This document shows, piece after piece, positions 45,414 through 52,829 of a stretch of 64,000 bases of DNA; position 1 is the first letter of the stretch, and each line of letters starts with the position of its first letter. Under the pieces are notes generated by a model. It was not told the origin of the DNA. It made no database searches and saw nothing but the letters and a program-made list of their open reading frames with translations. The DNA is taken from positions 124,001 through 188,000 of the forward strand of contig JANQNU010000070.1 of the NCBI GenBank assembly GCA_028279405.1. The letters run 5' to 3'. A program made the translations under genes and the position numbers. Source of the stretch: Phycisphaerae bacterium (GTDB lineage Bacteria > Planctomycetota > Phycisphaerae > UBA1845 > Fen-1342).

Positions 45414-47492
45414 ATGTCGAGACCGTGCGGAATCTGTGGAACGTCGACCAACGAGGCCAACCTGGCTGTCTGCCGCGGCGGCTGCGGTAAGGAAGCTTGC
45501 CACGTCTGCCGAATGACCCACTCGCCGACCTGCAAGGGCCCGACTACCACGGAGGATCAGTCGACGCGGACACCCGTAGCCAAGCGTCGCATTGAGGAAG
45601 GCGAACCGCACGCTGCACCGCTTCAGCAGCGCAAGGTCGAGCACGAGGTCAAAAGCCGGAGGGGTGCAACCGACGCGACACCGGCGCGCGACATTTGCAA
45701 GGAATGCGGGCGACTATGCACCACCAAGGAGCTGGAAGAGTGTCTGCATTGCGACAGTAGCGTCTGTTCGAACTGCATCGACGAGCACACGGAAGCCTGT
45801 CGTCCGCGGAATACAACCCAGACAACCACCGCTACCACCACAACGACGCCCACAGACCATTCGTCCCCCGTCGCGTTCCCACGCTCGATTCCGATTCGGG
45901 CCAACGGCACGGAGAGTAGTGCGGTGCTCGACGAATCCAGTCTGTCGATCGGCATCGGCACCTGGAACATCAATCACCTTGGTGAAGACACCGACGAACC
46001 AAAGAGACGTAACAAGCTGGCAGCCATCGAGGAGCTGTTTCATTACAACGCCTGGCTCGAATTGCTCGTGCTCCAGGAGGTCAACAAGACCGGCGTTCCG
46101 CTGCTCCAACAGAAGCTCGTTCGCGGAACATCGCCTCCCAAAGTGCTGCATTCCGGCCCCCTACTCTACACCGTGTCGTATCAGACCGAGGCGGAGTGCG
46201 TGGTCTCGCACCGCGCGACGCTCGAGAACGAGCTTCCGAAGCAGAAGAAGAAGCGGAATCGCGAGACGCTGCTGAAGGACGTCAAACGGGCCAAGGGAAC
46301 CCGCTTCACCACTTGGTACAAGACGAACCGAGGAACCCTGCGCCGCTACCAAGAGTACTTCCCGTTGATCGCGCGCGGCGATACCAAGATCACGGTCGCG
46401 AACGTGCATCTCTATTGGGGCACGGGACACGTGACCACGCCCGGGACAGGGACCGACGTCGAAGTCTGCTACAAGGACGGTGACGAACGCACCGGCGATC
46501 GCGTCGCCGAGAGCAACGGAAACCGCCCGATCGTCGTCTACGAACTCCAGAAAGGAAAACAGACGTTCCTTGTCGGCGTTGTGCACACCTCACCCCATGG
46601 CGACGAATGGTACCGCGCCGAGATCTATGACTTCCAGATGAAGCAGGTCTTTGCAGCGGTCGCCGGCCACATCAAGGCGCACAAAGGCCACTGGATACTG
46701 CTGGGCGACTACTATCTGACACCCGAGGCACGGGTGCTGCGCAGGAGCGAGATCCCATTAACAGCTGCGCAAGACCTGAACGACGACCGCAACCTCCTGA
46801 AGGCAACATTCGAGAAGCGCCTGCCGCCGGAACTCGAGATCATCACGGCCATCTCCGGAACGAACTGGAAGACGGCCAAGCAAGCGACCAAGCGCAGCGC
46901 GACAGCCGAGCCCTGGAAGAAGTTCGACCAGGCCCAGATCGCCGACTTCCTGATCTGCAGCAACAACTGGGAGACGGCGCGCGCCGGCCTGTTCAAAGAT
47001 CGTACGTTGATGGCGTCGTCGACCACTGGAGGACTACTGGTCTATGACGAGTACCATGTGGCGCTGCGCGCCTGGCACGCCATCAGCGACCACGCGCCGG
47101 TCGGCGCGCTGCTCTCTACGGTCGATGATCTGCGCGTGCTTCCGATCCTGGGATATGACGAAAAAACGCTCGATTGCGCCGAACGAAACATCGACAACAT
47201 CCGCGATACGTGGCGCCGGGAAGCGGAGGAACTGCGCAGTGAACTTGAGCGCACGAATCCGATCGTTACGGCCAGCCAGCCGATGCCGCCGAAGTTGCGG
47301 TGGAAACAACAGTTCCGGCACGCGGCACAGCTGAAGGAATTCAAGAAACGCCTCATCTGGCTCGGTGAATACGAACATATGTGGCGCCCGGAAGACTTCG
47401 CTCCGACCTATCGGCGAGAGGACGAGGAGGAAGAGGAAGGAGGCGAAGATGAAAGGGACCCGGGCGGTAGCTCCGAGAATGAAGAAGACTAG
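45414..47492 (+). CDS. Zinc-module/EEP protein, paralogue D
   Basis: A 692-residue paralogue, the most diverged at the N-terminus: module 1 CGIC...CRGGCGKEACHVC with an extra Gly before the second CxxC-like pair; module 2 CKECGRLCTTKELEECLHC. EEP motifs TWNINH, LQEV, VVHTSP, GDYY, IADF and SDHAPV are intact in form, again with Tyr after GDY. The helical segment before FAPTYR is different in sequence but present. The C-terminal tail is acidic (DEEEEEGGEDERDPGG) instead of Lys-rich. The ribosome site is a weak GAAAGAAC. Function unknown. Confidence 0.78.
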   Translation: MSRPCGICGTSTNEANLAVCRGGCGKEACHVCRMTHSPTCKGPTTTEDQSTRTPVAKRRIEEGEPHAAPLQQRKVEHEVKSRRGATDATPARDICKECGRLCTTKELEECLHCDSSVCSNCIDEHTEACRPRNTTQTTTATTTTTPTDHSSPVAFPRSIPIRANGTESSAVLDESSLSIGIGTWNINHLGEDTDEPKRRNKLAAIEELFHYNAWLELLVLQEVNKTGVPLLQQKLVRGTSPPKVLHSGPLLYTVSYQTEAECVVSHRATLENELPKQKKKRNRETLLKDVKRAKGTRFTTWYKTNRGTLRRYQEYFPLIARGDTKITVANVHLYWGTGHVTTPGTGTDVEVCYKDGDERTGDRVAESNGNRPIVVYELQKGKQTFLVGVVHTSPHGDEWYRAEIYDFQMKQVFAAVAGHIKAHKGHWILLGDYYLTPEARVLRRSEIPLTAAQDLNDDRNLLKATFEKRLPPELEIITAISGTNWKTAKQATKRSATAEPWKKFDQAQIADFLICSNNWETARAGLFKDRTLMASSTTGGLLVYDEYHVALRAWHAISDHAPVGALLSTVDDLRVLPILGYDEKTLDCAERNIDNIRDTWRREAEELRSELERTNPIVTASQPMPPKLRWKQQFRHAAQLKEFKKRLIWLGEYEHMWRPEDFAPTYRREDEEEEEGGEDERDPGGSSENEED

Positions 47493-47557
47493 GACAAGCA
47501 CACGCCGGTCGCGCGGCCGTGCTCGACCCGCGCCCGGCTTCGTGGCACAATGCCTGC

Positions 47558-48415
47558 ATGAAACCCGCCGAGAACGATCACCCGCCGCCACGACGCATCG
47601 GAATCTGCTCCTGGTCGCTACGACCGCCAAGCGTCGCGCAGCTGGTCGAGCAGACGAAGCAAGTCGGCGTCGATGCCATCCAGCTGGAACTCGACCCGCT
47701 CATTCGCGGCGACTGGACGCTGGAAGAGACGGTCGGACAGATGCAACAGGCGGAGATCGCAATCGTATCCGGGATGATCCGCATGGCCGGCGAAGACTAT
47801 ACGACGCTCGACTCGATCCGGATGACCGGCGGCGTCCGACCGGACGCGCATTGGGAACGAAATCGGGCACACGCGACCGCCGGCGCTGAGCTCGCGCGGA
47901 AACTTCAGCTCACTCAGGTCACGTTTCACGGCGGATTCATCCCGCACGATCCGCGGGACCCCGAACGACGCAAGCTGCTCGACCGGCTCGGTGCGCTAGC
48001 CACCATCTTCGGCGATCAAATGGTCAACGTGGGTCTGGAAACCGGTCAGGAATCCGCCGACACGCTGCTCCGGGCACTGGCTGACATGGATCACCCAAAC
48101 CTCGGCGTCAACTTCGACCCCGCCAACATGATCCTCTACGGGATGGGCGACCCGGTCGACGCCTTCGAACAACTCGCCCCGTACGTCGTCGGCGTGCATA
48201 TCAAGGACGCTCTGCCCACACAGGTGGCCGGCACCTGGGGACGCGAGGTCGCTGTCGGTGAAGGAGCCGTCGACTGGCCCGCCTTCTTTCACATACTTCA
48301 CAATCACGCTGTCGAAGCCGACCTGATGATCGAACGCGAAGCAGGCTCACATACGGTCGACGACATGCGCGCCGCAAGACAGCACATCAGCACCCTGCTG
48401 GAGCCCCGACGATGA
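47558..48415 (+). CDS. Sugar phosphate isomerase/epimerase (AP endonuclease 2 fold)
   Basis: A 285-residue TIM-barrel protein of the xylose isomerase-like superfamily. Motifs are ICSWSLR at the start, FHGGFIPHD, LGVNFDPANMILYG (metal-site Asp/Asn) and VVGVHIKDALP (His). Members use a divalent metal to isomerise or epimerise sugars. The ATG at 47558 is chosen over a start 13 codons earlier. The stop overlaps the start of the Gfo/Idh/MocA gene by 4 bp, so the pair probably serves one sugar or inositol breakdown route. Confidence 0.88.
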   Translation: MKPAENDHPPPRRIGICSWSLRPPSVAQLVEQTKQVGVDAIQLELDPLIRGDWTLEETVGQMQQAEIAIVSGMIRMAGEDYTTLDSIRMTGGVRPDAHWERNRAHATAGAELARKLQLTQVTFHGGFIPHDPRDPERRKLLDRLGALATIFGDQMVNVGLETGQESADTLLRALADMDHPNLGVNFDPANMILYGMGDPVDAFEQLAPYVVGVHIKDALPTQVAGTWGREVAVGEGAVDWPAFFHILHNHAVEADLMIEREAGSHTVDDMRAARQHISTLLEPRR

Positions 48416-49440
48416 GCACGCCCCCACCCGTTCGCATCGGTGTGATCGGCTTGGGGTTCATGGGCACGACTCACCTGCGCGCGATCCGCAGGGCGGCGCA
48501 AGATGGGCTGTGCACGCTGGCAGCACTGTGCGATCGTAGCGCCGAACGGAGAGCGGCGCTCGCCGAGGAGACCGACGAATGGCCCACCGATGAATCCGCC
48601 GAAGAGCCACCACGAATCTTCGAAGGTCCGGATGCGTTGCTCGCGGACCCGACGATCGGAGCGGTAAGCATCTGCACACACACCGATACGCACGTCCCCC
48701 TGGCCATCGCGGCGCTCGAAGCCGGCAAGGACGTCTTGCTCGAAAAGCCAGTCGCGATCGATCCGCAGGACGTCGCGCGCGTCTCGGAAACGGCGCGCAC
48801 CCACGATCGACGCTGTATGCCGGCGATGTGCATGCGTTTCTGGCCCGAATGGCATTGGCTCAAGACGACGATCGACGCACGCACGTTCGGCGACGTCCGT
48901 AGTGCGGCGTTCTGTCGATTGGGATCGTTGCCGGCCTGGGGCCGCGAGTTCTATCCCAACGCCGACCGGTCCGGCGGCGCACTCGTCGATCTTCACATCC
49001 ATGATGCCGACTTCGTCCGCTGGTGCTTCGGCGACCCGCAGGAAGTGTCCACGAGCGGCTATGAGCGGCATTTCACGACGGCTTACCGCTACCGAGAGCG
49101 CGAAACGCACATCACCGCAGAGGGCGCATGGGACCTCGACCCGGCGTGTCCGTTCCGCATGCGCTATACGGTTGCATTCGAGCGCGCGACGGCAGATTTC
49201 GATGTCGGACGCGATCCGACCCTGATCGTCCACACCCAAGGTCGCGCCGAACCTGTCACCACCTTTCGCGACCCGGATGCCGATGCGTACGCGAACGAAA
49301 TGATCGATTTCCTGCATGCCGTCCGCGATCGAACGCGTCCGTTGCGCGCTAGCCTCGCGGATGCCGAGGCGGTCGCGCGGCTCCTCCAATACGAACGCAA
49401 AAGCCTCGAGTCCGGCCAGCCCGTCTCGATTGCCTCGTGA
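48412..49440 (+). CDS. Gfo/Idh/MocA-family NAD(P)-dependent oxidoreductase
   Basis: A 342-residue oxidoreductase acting on sugars, inositol or related compounds. The Rossmann motif GLGFMG (residues about 13-18), the EKPVAID signature with catalytic Lys, and DLHIHDADF with the conserved Asp/His pair are seen. Coupled to the isomerase gene by a 4-bp overlap. Convergent with the methyltransferase gene, 33 bp apart. Confidence 0.9.
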   Translation: MSTPPPVRIGVIGLGFMGTTHLRAIRRAAQDGLCTLAALCDRSAERRAALAEETDEWPTDESAEEPPRIFEGPDALLADPTIGAVSICTHTDTHVPLAIAALEAGKDVLLEKPVAIDPQDVARVSETARTHDRRCMPAMCMRFWPEWHWLKTTIDARTFGDVRSAAFCRLGSLPAWGREFYPNADRSGGALVDLHIHDADFVRWCFGDPQEVSTSGYERHFTTAYRYRERETHITAEGAWDLDPACPFRMRYTVAFERATADFDVGRDPTLIVHTQGRAEPVTTFRDPDADAYANEMIDFLHAVRDRTRPLRASLADAEAVARLLQYERKSLESGQPVSIAS

Positions 49441-49473
49441 GAATAGGTCGGGAATCACGGCCGAGCGCAACCG

Positions 49474-50235
49474 CTACGCGTGGGCTCCATAGAGCACGAC
49501 GCCGCCGAAGTTCATTCGCTCGACACTGACGGAAGCGAAACCGGCATCGCGGAGGCGCCGGGACATGATCGACGGGGTGTCGAACGTCTCGATCGAACGC
49601 GGCAGGTAGCGGTATGCACCGCTCCGATCGCGGGCGATCCAGGCGCCCAGCCGCGGCAGGATCGCCTCGCAGTAGATACGGTGGCCCCAGCGCAGGAGCG
49701 GGTTCTCGGGATTCGCGAACTCCAGGATGACGGCGCGCCCCGTGGAGCGCAACACGCGGCGCATCTCCGTCAGCCCCCGGTCGATGGCCTGGTAGTTTCG
49801 AACGCCGAAAGCGCAACTCACGATGTCGACCGACGCGGTTGCGATCGGTAGCCGCAGCGCATCGGCGCGCAGCAACGCAACGGGTGCGGACACGTCGGTA
49901 TAGTCGCCCGCCGCTAGCATCTCCGCAGCAAAATCAAGCCCGACCAACCGCGCCAGCCGCGGCTGGGCACCTGCAAACGCACGAATCATGTCGCCGGTTC
50001 CGCAACAGAGGTCGAGCACGACCTCGCCGGGCTGTGGGTTTGCCACCTGAATCGTCCGACGGCGCCAGCGTGCGTCCAGCCCGAACGTCGCGACGCGATT
50101 GACTTTCTCGTAGGTCGGCGCGATCGCATTGAACATGCGCTCCACGCGGCGTGCCTTGTCCGCCTGGGCGTGGGGGGAGCGGAGCGTGGCGTCGTCCCAC
50201 GCTGCCGGTGTTGGCTCATGCTTGACTGTCATCAT
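49474..50235 (-). CDS. Ubiquinone/menaquinone methyltransferase (UbiE/MenG)
   Basis: A 253-residue SAM-dependent C-methyltransferase, probably the last step of menaquinone synthesis. SAM motif I VLDLCCGTGDM, the UbiE-type segment PENPLLRWGHRIYCEAILPRLGAWI and YRYLPRSIETF are present. The ATG at 50235 (MMTVKHE) gives the usual size; the frame is open for another 59 codons that lie within the dockerin end of the subtilase gene. An in-frame ATG at 50232 is an equal alternative. No strong ribosome site is visible. Confidence 0.88.
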   Translation of the reverse strand: MMTVKHEPTPAAWDDATLRSPHAQADKARRVERMFNAIAPTYEKVNRVATFGLDARWRRRTIQVANPQPGEVVLDLCCGTGDMIRAFAGAQPRLARLVGLDFAAEMLAAGDYTDVSAPVALLRADALRLPIATASVDIVSCAFGVRNYQAIDRGLTEMRRVLRSTGRAVILEFANPENPLLRWGHRIYCEAILPRLGAWIARDRSGAYRYLPRSIETFDTPSIMSRRLRDAGFASVSVERMNFGGVVLYGAHA

Positions 50236-50290
50236 CCGGATTGTACCGCCGACGCGTCCGGCTCGCCTGGCGCACGTGGCGGATCCGAGA

Positions 50291-52825
50291 TTAGCCTCCG
50301 GTGACCAACTCGACGAAGCAGTTGATGTCGCCGACACTGAGTTGCCCATCACGATTGCAGTCGCCGTTGTCGGCGTCGCAGTTGGGAAATGCAGCCGAGT
50401 ACCCCGGGGCATCGGTCAAGGCGAGCACGAAGGGGTTAATATCGCCAACCGTGATGGCCCCATCGCAGTTCAGGTCGCCGGGAAGCCGCGCGGCACACGT
50501 CTGATTTCGAAGGAACGAGAGCTGATTGCTCGTCCGGTCGGTTGTCAGGACGTCCGCGTCGCCGTCGCCGTCGAGATCGCCGACGCCGATCGAGGTGGGT
50601 TCCCGGCCCACCGGGTGTTCGAACGGCCCCATGAACGCCCCGCCGCCCTCGGTTATAAGGACGGAAAGCGTACCGTCGAGCTGTTCGTCGCCCATCTCGA
50701 AGCTGTTGGCAACGATCAGGTCCTGCCGGCCGTCGCAGTTCAGGTCGGCCGTCGCGAGCCGCTCGGGCTGCAATTCGAAACCCATCGGGATGTCGACCAG
50801 CACCGAAAATCCGCCGCTCCCATTGTTCGCGAGAAGGCGAACCGTGCTCGTATCCTGGGTTCCGACGGAGATATCGAAGTCGCCGTCATGATCGAAATCG
50901 AGCAGCGCGACGGAACGCGGATCGGGCGGCGTCGGGTGTGCGACGGACGTCGCGAACGTATAGGGTCCGGTCGCGAGCACAACGGAAATCGAATTGTCAT
51001 CACGGTTCGACGTCACGAAATCGGGTCGTTGGTCGCCGTTGAGGTCCGCGACCGCGACGCCCTCCGGCTTGATGCCGACCGGCACCGAGGTGCGAGCGGC
51101 GAAGTTGCCGCGCCCGTCGTTGGCCAGGATGACGGCGCTATTGCCGTCTTCGAGCACCACGACGACGTCTACGGCCAGGTCGTGATTGAAGTCGCCGACC
51201 GCCAGCCAGGCCGGTCCGGGCCCCACGAACGGGTTGCCCGTCACCGAGAATCCGCCGACACCGTCGTTGATCAGCACACTGACCGAGGTGGTGTCGTTGT
51301 TGGCGGTCATCAGGTCGGGGGCACCGTCTCCGTTGAAGTCGGCGGCTACGATCGCGACCGGCGCCGCCCCGACGAAGTAGTTGGTCTGTTGACCGAACGC
51401 TCCCGCCCCATCGTTGAACAGCAGTGCGACGCAATTGTTGTCTTCTCGCGCGATGGCCAGGTCGACTCGATGATCGCCGTTCAGATCGGCGGCCACGACC
51501 GCTGTCGGCGAACTGGCGACGGCTGTCGGCGGCACATTGTCGAACGCGATGGGGATCGTCAGCGCCGCCTCGACGTCGAGTCGTCCGGCGCCGAGGTTCC
51601 CTTCCCAGGGCGTCCCGATATTGCCGGGCAGATCGTCGATGGAAACGGCCGACGCCCGCAGGTGGGAAAACACCTGAGCCACGCGTGTTCGATTCGGAAT
51701 CCAGCCCGGATGACGCGCGAGCATCAGCGCCACCGTCCCGCTGACGAGCGGGGTGGCCATGCTCGTACCATCCCAGGCAGCATAGAGGTAACCGGTGTCC
51801 GCCGGGATCGTGCTGAAGATCGCCTCGCCCGGCGCGACCAGCGACAGCAGCACCGGGTCATTCTCACAATCGAACGTCGAGTAGTTGCTGAAATCGGCCC
51901 GCACGTCATCGAGGTCGACGGCACCGACACCGAGCGTATCTTCATACATCGCCGGATACTCCGGCTCGTTCGCCGCATCGCCGAGATTACCTGCCGAGGC
52001 GACTACGACGATTCCGTTGGCGACGGCCTCCTCGACCGCATCCTCGACGATTTTCGAATCGTAGGTCGAGCCCGCGCTGAGGTTGATAAGATCGACCCCT
52101 TGATCGATCGCGTAGAAGAGTGCTTCACCAAGCACGAAGTTGTCGCTGTTGCCTTCACTGTCCAGCGCCTTGATCGGGAGGATCTGGGCACCGGGCGCAA
52201 CGTACGCGACAATGCCCGCGACGTGCGTCCCATGCCCTACGAGTTCGTCCGTATCCCCGTCGCCATCGGCATCTTGCCCCGCAAACGCGTCCGCAATGTT
52301 CGCGTTTTGATCAATGAAATTCCAGCCGCCGGGGGCGACGATCCCGTCCAAGGCGGGGTGGCTCACGTCGAGCCCGGTATCCAGCACAGCGACGACGATG
52401 CCGTTCGCGTTCGCCTGTACGGCGTGCCCGTCGCTGACGCCGATCTGGTCCCACGCACCCTGACTGATGTAGTCGCCGGGCACGTCCCGCTCGCTGAAGA
52501 AGAAGCTGCGCGCGCTACCTTCCGGCGCGTCGCTGAAGTAGTTCGGCTCCGCCCAACGTGTCCGCGGATCGCTGTCGAGTTGCCCGGCAAAGAGCTCCGC
52601 GTCCTGAACACCCGGTATCGGATACAGGTAGACGTCGCGGGATGGTACCGCGCGCAACGCGTCCCCCACGATACCGAACGCATCCAGGAAGGTCTGCAAA
52701 TCCGTCCCCGGCTCCAATCGGAACATCACTTCGCCGTTGACGATCGGATCCGTTCCGCACGGCGCCAGTCCGCCAACCGCTCCGAACGGCATCGCACCTA
52801 TGAGCATCACCGCCAGCCATCGCAT
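50291..52825 (-). CDS. Secreted subtilase with FG-GAP repeats and dockerin tail
   Basis: An 844-residue exported S8 serine protease. Signal peptide MRWLAVMLIGAMPFGAVGG, short propeptide, then the catalytic domain with Asp149 (VAVLDTGLD), His198 (GHGTHVAGI), Asn280 (oxyanion) and Ser355 (DGTSMATPLVSG). About seven FG-GAP/VCBS-type repeats (for example VAADLNGDHRVDLAI, GVGDLDGDGDADVLT) form a beta-propeller. The C-terminus is the dockerin module (GDLNCDGAITVGDIN, NRDGQLSVGDIN). The gene starts 4 bp after the CHAT gene ends, so the two are transcriptionally linked. Substrate unknown. Confidence 0.92.
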   Translation of the reverse strand: MRWLAVMLIGAMPFGAVGGLAPCGTDPIVNGEVMFRLEPGTDLQTFLDAFGIVGDALRAVPSRDVYLYPIPGVQDAELFAGQLDSDPRTRWAEPNYFSDAPEGSARSFFFSERDVPGDYISQGAWDQIGVSDGHAVQANANGIVVAVLDTGLDVSHPALDGIVAPGGWNFIDQNANIADAFAGQDADGDGDTDELVGHGTHVAGIVAYVAPGAQILPIKALDSEGNSDNFVLGEALFYAIDQGVDLINLSAGSTYDSKIVEDAVEEAVANGIVVVASAGNLGDAANEPEYPAMYEDTLGVGAVDLDDVRADFSNYSTFDCENDPVLLSLVAPGEAIFSTIPADTGYLYAAWDGTSMATPLVSGTVALMLARHPGWIPNRTRVAQVFSHLRASAVSIDDLPGNIGTPWEGNLGAGRLDVEAALTIPIAFDNVPPTAVASSPTAVVAADLNGDHRVDLAIAREDNNCVALLFNDGAGAFGQQTNYFVGAAPVAIVAADFNGDGAPDLMTANNDTTSVSVLINDGVGGFSVTGNPFVGPGPAWLAVGDFNHDLAVDVVVVLEDGNSAVILANDGRGNFAARTSVPVGIKPEGVAVADLNGDQRPDFVTSNRDDNSISVVLATGPYTFATSVAHPTPPDPRSVALLDFDHDGDFDISVGTQDTSTVRLLANNGSGGFSVLVDIPMGFELQPERLATADLNCDGRQDLIVANSFEMGDEQLDGTLSVLITEGGGAFMGPFEHPVGREPTSIGVGDLDGDGDADVLTTDRTSNQLSFLRNQTCAARLPGDLNCDGAITVGDINPFVLALTDAPGYSAAFPNCDADNGDCNRDGQLSVGDINCFVELVTGG

Positions 52826-52829
52826 GTCA

